From Paenibacillus endophyticus (GTDB taxonomy: Bacteria > Bacillota > Bacilli > Paenibacillales > Paenibacillaceae), in assembly GCF_014192395.1 (NCBI RefSeq), contig NZ_JACHXW010000001.1, forward strand, positions 248,001 through 312,000: a stretch of 64,000 bases of DNA, given 5' to 3'. The notes below the pieces were generated by a model, which saw only the letters and a list, made by a program, of their open reading frames with translations, did not search any database and was not told where the DNA came from. Below are positions 26,486 to 35,234 of the stretch, piece by piece. The number at the start of each line of letters is the position of its first letter. The stretch's first letter is position 1. The position numbers and the translations under genes are program-made.

Positions 26486-26607
26486 ATGCTCACGAAGCAG
26501 ATTTTGCATTCGCAAAATCTAAGCATATGCTCACGAAGCAGATTTTGCATTCGCAAAATCTAAGCATATGCTCACGAAGCAGATTTTGCATTCGCAAAAT
26601 CTTTTAG
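26486..26607 (+). repeat. Three tandem 41-bp hairpin repeats before the CDF gene
   Basis: Units start at 26486, 26527 and 26568 and are identical over almost their whole length. Each has the outer arms ATGCT/AGCAT, an inner perfect 9-bp stem AGATTTTGC/GCAAAATCT with an ATTC loop, and an unpaired CACGAAGC on the left. The third unit loses its outer right arm where the AGGAGG of the next gene begins. It shares the pattern GCTNNCGAAGCAG + hairpin with 4103-4177. Confidence 0.95.
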
Positions 26608-26616
26608 GAGGTAAAA

Positions 26617-27534
26617 ATGTCAACCACACAGCGATATGCAAAAGCAGAGTCCGCAAGCTGGGCCGGCTTATGGGGAAACATGCTGCTGGCTCTATTTAAA
26701 GGCGTGATAGGTTGGTTGTCAGGTAGCAAGGCGTTGCTTGCAGATGCATTCCGGTCGGCTGCCGAGGTAGCAGCGGGCATTGCCGCAATATCCGGATTGC
26801 GAACAAGCAGACAGCAGAAGCTGGTTCAGTCTAATTCCACGGCGGAAACAGAAAATGTAAGAGGAGAGGCGGCGACAACCATTCTGTTGTCAGTCGTCCT
26901 TCTCATCATAGGGCTCGAGATTGGCATTTCGGCAATTCGCGATATTGCTGACGGCGTGCCGTCAGCGCCTCATTGGAGCGCAACTGCAGCGATCGTCATT
27001 TCATTAATCGTACAGCAGCTTTTCTCCCCGGAAAAGGATCGGATGATGGGGCTTTATTGCTCCTCGGCGGCCTTGCTTGGGGCTAGCGGCGCGATTATTG
27101 GGAAACTGCTCTCGGTCCCTGCCCTTTATTATTTTGATCCGGCCGCAGCGATTGTTATTGCGGTTATTGTTGTCATGAACGGTTATAGGATGGCGACCGT
27201 ATTTATCCGCAAGGATAGCGAATCAACATCGTTGGACGAGAATCCGGATGAGCTTATGCAGCTGGTACAGCGGGTGGAAGGCGTAATTACGGTGCAGTCC
27301 ATGAGGGCGAAGGAACATGGCCATTACGTTATAGCCGATATGGTTATAAGCGTTAATCCGCGCATATCGGTGCTTGAAGGCCAAGAAATTGCGAAAAGAG
27401 TAAAGCAGCTTGTCATGAAACGTTTTATTCATGTAACGGACGTATCGATTTATGTTGAGCCTTATGATCCTGGTTATCCATACAAGTCCAATCATGATCC
27501 GAATCAGGAGCAGATGCCGACACTGCTGCAATAA
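26617..27534 (+). CDS. Cation diffusion facilitator family transporter
   Basis: CDF transporters exchange protons for divalent metals such as Zn, Mn or Fe. The 305-residue protein has an N-terminal membrane domain (SWAGLWGNMLLALFKGVIGWLSGSKALLADA, read in parts) and a C-terminal cytoplasmic domain (VEGVITVQSMRAKEHGHYVIADMVISVNP). The TM2 motif, usually with HxxxD after LLADA, reads RSAAE here. The TM5 site keeps Asp in YYFDPAAA but not the paired His. The metal, if any, is therefore uncertain. ATG at 26617 follows TTAGGAGG, which abuts the hairpin array. It lies 33 bases before recJ. Confidence 0.85.
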   Translation: MSTTQRYAKAESASWAGLWGNMLLALFKGVIGWLSGSKALLADAFRSAAEVAAGIAAISGLRTSRQQKLVQSNSTAETENVRGEAATTILLSVVLLIIGLEIGISAIRDIADGVPSAPHWSATAAIVISLIVQQLFSPEKDRMMGLYCSSAALLGASGAIIGKLLSVPALYYFDPAAAIVIAVIVVMNGYRMATVFIRKDSESTSLDENPDELMQLVQRVEGVITVQSMRAKEHGHYVIADMVISVNPRISVLEGQEIAKRVKQLVMKRFIHVTDVSIYVEPYDPGYPYKSNHDPNQEQMPTLLQ

Positions 27535-27567
27535 GCAAAACCAAACAGCAGAGGAGGGGAAAGCAGC

Positions 27568-29589
27568 ATGATTCAGCGGAAAACAAGGTGGGCGCTTGCT
27601 CCATGGTCTGCAACCGACGAAGAAAACGCCAAAAAGCTGGCTTCGCATCTCGGTTTACCGCCGCTAGTGGCCAAGCTTCTTGTTAAGCGAGGCTTTGATG
27701 AAATAGGTACGGCAGAGCGTTTTCTGCGAGGCGGTGTCGAGCATTTTCATGATCCGTATTTATTGAGGGGCATGAAAGAGGCAGTCGAGAGGATCAGGCA
27801 AGCTGCAGCCCATAACGAGAAAATACGAATTTACGGCGATTATGACGCTGACGGCGTGTCCAGCACTTCCTTGCTTGTACATTTGTTTCGAGCCTTGAAT
27901 TATGAATTTGATTATTACATCCCGCATCGTGCATTAGAAGGATATGGTCTGAATAAGAAAGCTATTAAACTCGCTGCTGATGAAGGTGTCCGCTTGATCG
28001 TAACCGTCGATACGGGCATCAGCGCAGTCGATGAAATCGCTTATGCAGGGGAGCTCGGCATCGATGTCGTAGTGACTGACCATCATGAGCCTCCGGAGCA
28101 AATTCCGAACGCCTGCGCGGTCGTGAATCCGAAGCAAGAAAATTGTGATTATCCGTTCAAGGGGCTGGCCGGCGTCGGTGTAGCGTTTAAACTGGCGCAT
28201 GCTTTGCTTGAGCGGCCGCCGCTTGAATGGGCGGATATTGCCAGCTTAGGCACGATAGCAGATTTGATGCCGCTGAAGGATGAGAATCGGATATTGGTCC
28301 GATATGGATTGGAGCGTTTGAGGAGCCAGCCTAGCGTGGGCTTCCGTGCCTTGGCGGAAGCGGGCGGTATCGAGCTTGAAGCGATAACCTCAACAGGCGT
28401 CGCGTTCGGCATGGCGCCGCGAATCAATGCAGCCGGAAGGCTGGATCATGCGAAGCGGGCCGTAGAGCTGCTTACGACAGAAGATTATGACAATGCGATT
28501 CTTGCCGCCATCAGCCTGGATAGCTTGAACAAAGAGCGGCAGCGTGTCGTAGAGAGCATTGTTAAGGAAGCGGAGCAGCTCTGGCAAATGAAAACGGCGG
28601 AGGCTGAAGCTTCTGGCATTGCCTCACCGCCAGTCATCGTGCTTGCAGGAGAAGGCTGGAATGTTGGTGTAATCGGCATCGTAGCTTCCAAGCTATTGGA
28701 ACGTAATTATAAACCCGTTATTATTTTGGGGATAGATGAGAAGACGGGGATGTGTAAGGGGTCTGCACGCTCTATAGAGGGCTTTGATCTCCATGCGGCG
28801 CTTACAGCATGTGACGAGCTGCTCGATCATTACGGAGGCCACCAGGCCGCTGCCGGAATGAGCCTGCATCGCGATCGTTTGCAAGAGCTCGAGCAGCGTC
28901 TGGGCACGCTGGCGTCGGAGTGGCTCAGCGCTGATGATTGGATACCCAAAACAGCCGTCGATCTGATGTGCTCCGTGAATGAGGCAACTCTCGAAACGAT
29001 TGCCGAGCTGTCACAGCTCGAGCCATTCGGGATGGGGAACCCTTCCCCGAGACTTCTCTTCCAAGGTGCTGAGCTTGCCGATCGGCGCACGATTGGCAAG
29101 GATTCCAAACATCTGAAGCTATCGCTTGGGAGCGGGCGTCCCTTGCTCGACGGTATCGGGTTCAGCATGGGCATACTGGCAGAGGGACTGCGTCCCGGAA
29201 GCAAAGTCGATGTTATTGGCGAGCTGTCGATCAATGAATGGAACGGGCAGCGAAAGCCGCAGCTGCAATTGCATGACATGCATTTCGACCCCACTGCGGA
29301 AATGTTCCCTGAACGCGAGGATTTTGGCAAGGTTTATCAGCAGTTGAAGCAGCTTGGGCAAGCTCAGCTATCGGGTCTAAATGAACGAATCGCTAAGCAA
29401 AGCGGATTATCATTAGTTATCGTAGAGCTGATGCTTGATGTATTCGAGGAGCTGGCGTTTATTGAGCGCAGCAACGGTATGATGTCCGCTGCAAGCTCAC
29501 CGCAGAAGCGGGATTTGGCGGCCTCGGAGCGTTATCGCTCGGCCAAAGAACAGTATGAAGCATCACGAATGTCCGTAGCCGGTCATTAA
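27568..29589 (+). CDS. recJ: Single-stranded-DNA-specific exonuclease RecJ
   Basis: 5'-3' ssDNA exonuclease of the DHH family, used in recombination and repair. The 673-residue protein has motif I YGDYDADGVSST, TVDTGIS, DHH motif VVTDHHEPPEQIP, NPKQENCDYPFKGLAGVGVAFKL (read in parts), and the DHHA1 region GGHQAAAGMSL. An OB-type part and a C-terminal ELAFIERSNGMMSAASSPQKRDL segment follow. It is clearly shorter than B. subtilis RecJ (786), apparently by loss of the middle of the RecJ C-terminal domain. ATG follows GGAGGGGAAAG. Confidence 0.95.
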   Translation: MIQRKTRWALAPWSATDEENAKKLASHLGLPPLVAKLLVKRGFDEIGTAERFLRGGVEHFHDPYLLRGMKEAVERIRQAAAHNEKIRIYGDYDADGVSSTSLLVHLFRALNYEFDYYIPHRALEGYGLNKKAIKLAADEGVRLIVTVDTGISAVDEIAYAGELGIDVVVTDHHEPPEQIPNACAVVNPKQENCDYPFKGLAGVGVAFKLAHALLERPPLEWADIASLGTIADLMPLKDENRILVRYGLERLRSQPSVGFRALAEAGGIELEAITSTGVAFGMAPRINAAGRLDHAKRAVELLTTEDYDNAILAAISLDSLNKERQRVVESIVKEAEQLWQMKTAEAEASGIASPPVIVLAGEGWNVGVIGIVASKLLERNYKPVIILGIDEKTGMCKGSARSIEGFDLHAALTACDELLDHYGGHQAAAGMSLHRDRLQELEQRLGTLASEWLSADDWIPKTAVDLMCSVNEATLETIAELSQLEPFGMGNPSPRLLFQGAELADRRTIGKDSKHLKLSLGSGRPLLDGIGFSMGILAEGLRPGSKVDVIGELSINEWNGQRKPQLQLHDMHFDPTAEMFPEREDFGKVYQQLKQLGQAQLSGLNERIAKQSGLSLVIVELMLDVFEELAFIERSNGMMSAASSPQKRDLAASERYRSAKEQYEASRMSVAGH

Positions 29590-29628
29590 CGCTAAAGAAT
29601 AGTTTGAAAAGGAAAGGGTTGACCTCTC

Positions 29629-30159
29629 GTGTCCAACACAACATACAACTTCAAAGATTACATTCGGGTAATTCCCGATTTCCCGCAGCCTGGCATTAGG
29701 TTCAAAGATATTACGACGTTATTGAAGGATGGAGGAGCTTATCGCGCAGCGATTGAAGAAATGCGAGCTGCCATTGCACATATGAAAATCGATGTTATTG
29801 CCGGTCCGGAAGCACGCGGATTCGTTGTCGGTGCTCCGCTAGCGGTTGCGCTCGGCGTGGGCTTTGCTCCTATCCGCAAGAGCGGCAAGCTGCCAGGCGA
29901 AACCATTACAGCAAGCTATGACTTGGAATACGGCAATGATCAGCTCGCTATGCACAAGGACGCGATTTCACCGGGACAGCGCGTTCTCATCGCGGATGAT
30001 TTGCTTGCGACAGGCGGAACGATCGCGACTTCGATCAATCTGGTTCGGCAGCTTGGCGGGGAAGTCATCGGGGCTGCGTTCCTGATCGAGCTTGCTTACC
30101 TGACCGGGCGCGAGAAGCTTGACGGAATTGACGTTTTCTCACTCATGACCTACGAATAA
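29629..30159 (+). CDS. apt: Adenine phosphoribosyltransferase
   Basis: Salvages adenine to AMP using PRPP. At 176 residues it has the usual size. The N-terminal FPQPGIRFKDITTLLKD, AGPEARGFVVGAPLA and the PRPP-binding VLIADDLLATGGTI are all present. GTG start at 29629 after AAAGGAAAGGG. It sits between recJ and rel as in Bacillus. A terminator follows. Confidence 0.97.
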   Translation: MSNTTYNFKDYIRVIPDFPQPGIRFKDITTLLKDGGAYRAAIEEMRAAIAHMKIDVIAGPEARGFVVGAPLAVALGVGFAPIRKSGKLPGETITASYDLEYGNDQLAMHKDAISPGQRVLIADDLLATGGTIATSINLVRQLGGEVIGAAFLIELAYLTGREKLDGIDVFSLMTYE

Positions 30160-30188
30160 ATGACATAGCGAAGCTAGTCTATACATGC

Positions 30189-30245
30189 ACCGCCTGTTGC
30201 TTCTACTGCTTATTGCGGGAAGGCCAGGCGGTTTTATTTTATTCC
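30189..30245 (+). terminator. Intrinsic terminator after apt
   Basis: The perfect 8-bp stem ACCGCCTG/CAGGCGGT with a long loop (28 nt) is followed by TTTTATTTTATT. Confidence 0.75.
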
Positions 30246-30261
30246 ACAAGCTCTTCGGTAG

Positions 30262-30291
30262 TTGACGCGGTGCTGCTATTACAGGCATAAT
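30262..30291 (+). promoter_or_regulatory. Probable promoter for rel
   Basis: TTGACG (30262-30267) and CATAAT (30286-30291) have an 18-base spacer, about 65 bases before the ATG. Confidence 0.6.
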
Positions 30292-30356
30292 ATTATAAAA
30301 ACTCGGAAAACGCATGAATGGGATCCGCCAGGAGTGTAATCAGAAAGGGACGTTTC

Positions 30357-32534
30357 ATGGGCATTGAGCATTTACTCGAGAAGGCATCCGCCTATATGAA
30401 AGAGCAGGACCTTATACGCATCCAGGAAGCCTATGACTTTGCGGAGCAAGCCCATCACGGACAAGTGCGGAAGTCGGGAGAGCCTTATATCCTGCATCCC
30501 GTAGCGGTTGCGGATATTCTTGTTGATATGCAAATGGACGTGCTGTCTATTATTGCGGCATTGCTTCATGATGTCGTTGAGGACACGACTGTAGATTTGC
30601 AGACGGTTCGCGCGAAATTTGGCGAAACCTGCGCGATGCTGGTAGACGGCCTGACTAAGCTTGAAAAAATTCAGTTTCGTTCCAAGGAAGAACAGCAGAA
30701 CGAAAATTATCGTAAAATGTTTGTCGCTATGGCGCAGGACATCCGCGTCATTCTTATAAAGCTGGCAGATCGCCTGCATAATATGCGCACGCTTAAATTC
30801 CAGTCAGAGGAAGCACAGCGCCGGATTGCCTATGAGACGCTTGAAATCTTCTGCCCTATTGCCCACCGTTTGGGTATTTCGGCGATCAAATGGGAGATGG
30901 AGGACATTGCGCTCCGCTATTTGAATCCGCAGCAATATTACCGCATCGCCAATCTCATGAAGAAGAAGCGCGCGGAGCGAGAGCAGTTCATCGAGGATGT
31001 TATCGGCCGCATTACGGAGAAGCTTGAGGAAATGGGCATTGAAGGCGATATCTCTGGAAGGCCAAAGCATTTGTACAGCATTTACAAAAAAATGACCGAC
31101 CGCAACAAGCAGTTTACTGAAATATATGACCTGCTTGCGATTCGGATTATCGTAGACAATATTAAAGATTGTTATGCGACGCTTGGCATCATTCATACGC
31201 TTTGGAAGCCGATGCCTGGCCGCTTTAAAGATTACATCGCCATGCCGAAGGCGAATATGTACCAATCGCTGCACACGACCGTTATCGGACCTAATGGCGA
31301 GCCTACCGAGGTGCAGATTCGCACATGGGAGATGCATCGTACATCGGAATACGGTATCGCAGCGCATTGGGCCTACAAGGAAGGCTCGCTCGTTCCGGGC
31401 GGCAACTTCGAGGACAAAATGTCCTGGTTCCGCGAAATTTTGGAGCTGCAGCATGAGGCTCGCGACGCATCCGAGTTCATGGAATCGCTCAAAATGGACT
31501 TTTTTGCCGATTTGGTATTTGTGTTTACGCCAAGTGGTGAGGTCATTGAGCTCCCTGCCGGCTCCGTACCGCTTGATTTCGCTTACCGCATCCATACAGA
31601 GGTTGGGAACCGGACAATTGGCGCGAAGCTGAACGGACGCATCGTCCCGCTTGACCATAAGCTGAAGACGGGAGATATCGTTGAGATTCTGACGTCGAAG
31701 CATTCATACGGACCAAGCCAAGACTGGGTCAAAATCGCACAGTCCTCGCATGCCCGCAGCAAAATTCGGCAATGGTTCAAGAAGGAGCGACGCGAGGAAA
31801 ACGTCACGAAGGGCAAGGACTTGCTTGAACGAGAGCTGAAGCGTCTGGGTCTTGAGCCGTCAGCATGGCTACAGGACGACAAGCTGCTGGAGGCCGCATC
31901 GAAATTTGCATTCAATGACATTGAAGATATGATGTCTGCCATTGGTTTCGGAGGGATTACGGCCGCGCAAATTTGCACGAAGCTAACAGAGAAAATGCGC
32001 AGGGAAGCCGAGCTTGCCAATCAGCTCGAGCTAACGAGCGAGGTTAAGGAAATTAAATCGCCGGGTAATCGGAAGCCTAGGATGAACCAAGGTGTAACGG
32101 TAAAGGGCATCGACAATTTGCTTGTTCGTTTTGCCCGCTGCTGCAATCCGGTACCGGGTGATACCATTATTGGTTACATTACTCGCGGCCGCGGTGTTTC
32201 TGTGCACAGAATGGACTGCCAGAATATTCCGTTTGGCGAAGAGGGCGAGGAAGGCGACCGCGTTATCGAGGTCGAATGGGAGGATACGATTGACGCCAAC
32301 TACAGCGTGGATATCGAAATCACCGGAAATGATCGCAGAGGCTTGTTAAACGAAGTGCTTCAAGCTGTTTCGGAAAGTAAAACGAACATATCGGCTGTAA
32401 CCGGACGTTCTGTTAAGAATATGTCTCTTATTCATATTACCGTGCTCATTCGAAATATTGAGCATCTTAACGCGGTTGTAGAGAAAATAAAACGGGTGCA
32501 GGATATTTATTCCGTTCAACGGATTATGCAATAA
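30357..32534 (+). CDS. rel: Bifunctional (p)ppGpp synthetase/hydrolase Rel
   Basis: Controls the stringent response by making and degrading (p)ppGpp. The protein is 725 residues from ATG 30357. The N-terminal HD hydrolase domain keeps HDVVEDT (residues ~64-70). The synthetase domain has the RFKD loop (GRFKDYIAMPKANMYQSLH) typical of bifunctional enzymes. TGS domain (DLVFVFTPSGEVIELPAGS) near 385-450, then a zinc/helical part with FARCCNPVPGD and a C-terminal ACT domain (about 650-725). Both activities are therefore predicted. dtd lies 53 bases downstream. Confidence 0.98.
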   Translation: MGIEHLLEKASAYMKEQDLIRIQEAYDFAEQAHHGQVRKSGEPYILHPVAVADILVDMQMDVLSIIAALLHDVVEDTTVDLQTVRAKFGETCAMLVDGLTKLEKIQFRSKEEQQNENYRKMFVAMAQDIRVILIKLADRLHNMRTLKFQSEEAQRRIAYETLEIFCPIAHRLGISAIKWEMEDIALRYLNPQQYYRIANLMKKKRAEREQFIEDVIGRITEKLEEMGIEGDISGRPKHLYSIYKKMTDRNKQFTEIYDLLAIRIIVDNIKDCYATLGIIHTLWKPMPGRFKDYIAMPKANMYQSLHTTVIGPNGEPTEVQIRTWEMHRTSEYGIAAHWAYKEGSLVPGGNFEDKMSWFREILELQHEARDASEFMESLKMDFFADLVFVFTPSGEVIELPAGSVPLDFAYRIHTEVGNRTIGAKLNGRIVPLDHKLKTGDIVEILTSKHSYGPSQDWVKIAQSSHARSKIRQWFKKERREENVTKGKDLLERELKRLGLEPSAWLQDDKLLEAASKFAFNDIEDMMSAIGFGGITAAQICTKLTEKMRREAELANQLELTSEVKEIKSPGNRKPRMNQGVTVKGIDNLLVRFARCCNPVPGDTIIGYITRGRGVSVHRMDCQNIPFGEEGEEGDRVIEVEWEDTIDANYSVDIEITGNDRRGLLNEVLQAVSESKTNISAVTGRSVKNMSLIHITVLIRNIEHLNAVVEKIKRVQDIYSVQRIMQ

Positions 32535-32587
32535 TTTTGAGAAAATAGTCGCAAGCAAGCGCAAGCCATATAGGAGGTTAACGGGCA

Positions 32588-33031
32588 GTGAAAGTCGTCG
32601 TTCAGCGCAGCAACAAAGCCAAAGTTGTCATTCAGGGCGAAACGGTTGGGGCCATTGACTTCGGTTTAGTGCTTCTAGTCGGCATCACACATGACGATAC
32701 GGAGGCAGACGTGAGGTGGATGGCGGATAAGGTCGCTCATCTGAGAATCTTCGAGGATGATACTGGGAAGATGAATCACTCGGTCTTGGATATCGGGGGG
32801 CAGCTGCTTTCCGTCTCGCAATTTACGCTTTACGGCGATTGCCGCAAAGGCAGAAGGCCAAACTTTATGGCAGCAGCAAAGCCGGATCAGGCGGAGAACC
32901 TGTATGACGGCTTTAATGAATCGCTGCGTGCCATGGGATTAACCGTGGAAACGGGGCGGTTCGGAGCGATGATGGACGTGGAGCTCGTTAATTCAGGGCC
33001 TGTCACGATAATTTTGGAAAGCGGTATGTAA
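32588..33031 (+). CDS. dtd: D-aminoacyl-tRNA deacylase
   Basis: Hydrolyses D-aminoacyl-tRNAs. It is 147 residues long. The family motifs are [20 protein letters not shown], the catalytic [17 protein letters not shown] and the Gly-cisPro element [11 protein letters not shown]. The start is GTG at 32588 after AGGAGGTTAACGGGC. It follows rel as in Bacillus and most Firmicutes. Confidence 0.97.
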   Translation: MKVVVQRSNKAKVVIQGETVGAIDFGLVLLVGITHDDTEADVRWMADKVAHLRIFEDDTGKMNHSVLDIGGQLLSVSQFTLYGDCRKGRRPNFMAAAKPDQAENLYDGFNESLRAMGLTVETGRFGAMMDVELVNSGPVTIILESGM

Positions 33032-33123
33032 GAAGGCAATCGCGGGAAACAATAGACCATAAGCTCTGTAGACAGCTCGATTGTCTGGCAGAAGTCGAAT
33101 GTAATATTGGAGGTATTCCGCGC

Positions 33124-33294
33124 ATGCATCAGTCACGCAAAGAGCAAGGCATTGAAAGGATATCACGCAAGCTGCTACATCCTGACCGCAGAGAGGCTAA
33201 GATTTTCGCTGAACTAGAGGACGATATAGAAGCAGCGGAGGAATGGGCAGGCTTTCCACAGCAACCGCGCCGTGATAACCCCAATCATTTATAA
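33124..33294 (+). CDS. Hypothetical small charged protein (56 residues)
   Basis: An ATG at 33124 with TTGGAGGTATT upstream opens a 56-codon frame ending with TAA at 33292-33294. It begins MHQSRKEQGIERISRKLL, and the rest is rich in charged residues (LEDDIEAAEEW), with no signal peptide or membrane segment. It is followed by a terminator-like hairpin. The good ribosome site and tight placement between dtd and the hairpin favour a real gene. I do not recognise the family. Confidence 0.55.
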   Translation: MHQSRKEQGIERISRKLLHPDRREAKIFAELEDDIEAAEEWAGFPQQPRRDNPNHL

Positions 33295-33305
33295 CGAGCA
33301 TCTAT

Positions 33306-33350
33306 AGCCGTCCGGGGATCAAATGACCGGGCGGCTGCTTCGTTTGAAGA
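33306..33350 (+). terminator. Probable terminator before the hisS leader
   Basis: The stem AGCCGTCCGG/CCGGGCGGCT (10 bp, one G-U pair) with an 11-nt loop is followed by GCTTCGTTT. The stem is strong but the T tract is poor. Confidence 0.6.
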
Positions 33351-33544
33351 ACGCAATCGCAATAAAACGCTTTCGAAATTGTAATATTTCTGTAATCAAT
33401 CTCTAACTTTGTTTTAACATCATTGGCCTATAATAGACCTCGACCCCCTTTTTAAAAATATATTTTACTTTTGGACCTGCAAACACGTTTTGTAGGTTTT
33501 TTTCTGCCCATTAACGGAAAACCTATCGGTATGCATCTCGATCT

Positions 33545-33573
33545 TGACTTTAACTGCTGCTGGAGGTAAAATT
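33545..33573 (+). promoter_or_regulatory. Sigma-A promoter of the hisS-aspS T-box transcript
   Basis: TTGACT (33545-33550), a 17-base spacer and TAAAAT (33568-33573) lie just before the T-box stem I. Confidence 0.7.
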
Positions 33574-33581
33574 AATTCTCA

Positions 33582-33895
33582 GTATAGATAAGCGATTCAT
33601 GGATGGGACAAAGTAATTCTACGCGCTGTATCCAGAGAGGGACGCCAGTTGGCTGCAAGGGTCCTTATATCGGCAGAATGAACAGACTTCCCGGAGAACA
33701 GACGGCGAACAGTGTGCATGAAGCAAGCAATAGGCTTGGTGATAGGCACTCATTAGCTGGACTGCGGATGACGGACGTTAACCGTCTTGGAGCGGGCTGA
33801 TGCATGGGATGCAGGCTCGGAATGTGGGTGGTACCACGGGAGATACACTCTCGTCCCTTATGGCGCAAGCTGTTAGGAACGGGAGTTTTTTGCGT
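33582..33895 (+). promoter_or_regulatory. T-box riboswitch of hisS-aspS
   Basis: Uncharged-tRNA-sensing leader. The T-box signature GTGGGTGGTACCACGGG is at 33824-33840. The terminator stem CTCTCGTCCC/GGAACGGGAG (33848-33885) is followed by TTTTTTG. In stem I, GGGA/TCCC and ATTCT/AGAAT flank a specifier loop with the loop-E bases AGTA on the 5' side and GAA (33680-33682) on the 3' side. Two bases later comes GAC (33685-33687), an Asp codon, which suits the downstream aspS. The AGAGAGGG segment of upper stem I is also present. Confidence 0.92.
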
Positions 33896-33941
33896 CTTGC
33901 GACGGCTTCTAAATCGATTATGGAGTCAGGAGGTTTTAATT

Positions 33942-35189
33942 ATGGCTTTTCAAAAAATGCCGGGCACGCAGGATATTTTGCCCGGAGCGGTAGAGAGATG
34001 GCAGTATGTAGAGCAGAAGGCACGCGATATTTGCCAGCGCTACAACTTTCGCGAAATTCGCACACCAATATTTGAGTCCACGGAGCTATTTCAGCGCGGA
34101 GTGGGAGAAACGACTGATATCGTTGAGAAAGAAATGTACACGTTCACTGACCGCGGCAATCGCAGCCTAACGCTGCGTCCAGAAGGCACGGCGGGCGTAG
34201 TGCGTTCTTATGTCGAGAACAAGCTGTATGGTGAGCCAGACGTGTCTAAGCTCTACTATATCGGTCCCATGTTCAGGTATGAGCGTCCGCAGGCTGGAAG
34301 ATACCGCCAACTGCATCAATTCGGCGTCGAGGCGCTAGGTTCGGTTGACCCTGCCATCGATGCTGAAGTGGTCGCACTCGGTTATACCTTCTATACGGAG
34401 GTTGGCTTAAAAGGCGTACGCGTTGAAATCAACTCGGTTGGGACACCGGCCGTTCGCACCGTTTTCCGTGAACGCTTGCTTGCTTTCCTTGAGCCGAAGC
34501 GCGAACTGCTTTGCAAGGATTGTCAATCACGCATGGATCGAAATCCGCTGCGCGTACTCGATTGCAAGGTTGATCAAGAGCATTTCACCGATGCGCCTTC
34601 CATACTGGACAGTTTGGACGAGGAATGCCAGATTCACTTTGATAAAGTGAAAATGTATTTGACCGATATGGGCATCCCATACGAAATCAACCATCGTCTC
34701 GTTCGCGGTCTGGACTACTATACCCATACCGCTTTCGAATACAAGGCTGAGGGGATCGGCACGATCGATACCGTTGGCGGAGGCGGCCGCTATAACGGTC
34801 TTGTCTCGGAGATCGGCGGTCCGGACCAGCCAGGCGTCGGACTTGGCCTAGGTCTGGAGAGAACGATCCTGCTGCTCCAGCATCAAGAGACCGAATTGCC
34901 TATTTCCAGCCAAATCGACGTGTATGTCGTCGCGCTTGGCGAAGCGGCTGAGCGTGAGGTTACGAAGCTGGTTTATCAGCTGAGACAGAGAGGGATCAAA
35001 GCAGAACGCGATTATTTGGGACGCAAGATGAAGGCTCAGATGAAATCTGCTGACCGTTTGCAAGCCCGTTATACGGCTATTCTTGGCGATGACGAGCTGG
35101 AGAGAGGCGAGATTTCGCTTAAGGATATGGCTAAGGGCGAGCAGCGCGTCGTAGCTTTAGATAAGCTGGCTGATGAAATAATTGGTTAA
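33942..35189 (+). CDS. hisS: Histidyl-tRNA synthetase
   Basis: Class II aminoacyl-tRNA synthetase. It is 415 residues from ATG 33942, which follows TCAGGAGGTTTT; the longer ORF upstream runs through the T-box leader and is not coding. Motif 2 region MFRYERPQAGRYRQLHQFGVEAL (in parts), histidine-binding LVRGLDYYTHTAFEY, GGGGRYNGL and motif 3 GVGLGLGLERTILLL are present, with an anticodon-binding C-terminal domain. It is followed by aspS within the same T-box unit. Confidence 0.97.
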   Translation: MAFQKMPGTQDILPGAVERWQYVEQKARDICQRYNFREIRTPIFESTELFQRGVGETTDIVEKEMYTFTDRGNRSLTLRPEGTAGVVRSYVENKLYGEPDVSKLYYIGPMFRYERPQAGRYRQLHQFGVEALGSVDPAIDAEVVALGYTFYTEVGLKGVRVEINSVGTPAVRTVFRERLLAFLEPKRELLCKDCQSRMDRNPLRVLDCKVDQEHFTDAPSILDSLDEECQIHFDKVKMYLTDMGIPYEINHRLVRGLDYYTHTAFEYKAEGIGTIDTVGGGGRYNGLVSEIGGPDQPGVGLGLGLERTILLLQHQETELPISSQIDVYVVALGEAAEREVTKLVYQLRQRGIKAERDYLGRKMKAQMKSADRLQARYTAILGDDELERGEISLKDMAKGEQRVVALDKLADEIIG

Positions 35190-35234
35190 TGAATTACCCC
35201 TATATAATCTAACTGAATGAGGAGCATGAAAACT

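Noticed and set aside
26486-26607. Possible CRISPR array (regular repeats)
   Set aside because: Units are directly tandem without unique spacers, only three in number, and no cas gene is present in the window.
30804-31703. 299-codon minus-strand frame opposite rel
   Set aside because: A mirror of the Rel coding sequence; the translation shows no family features.
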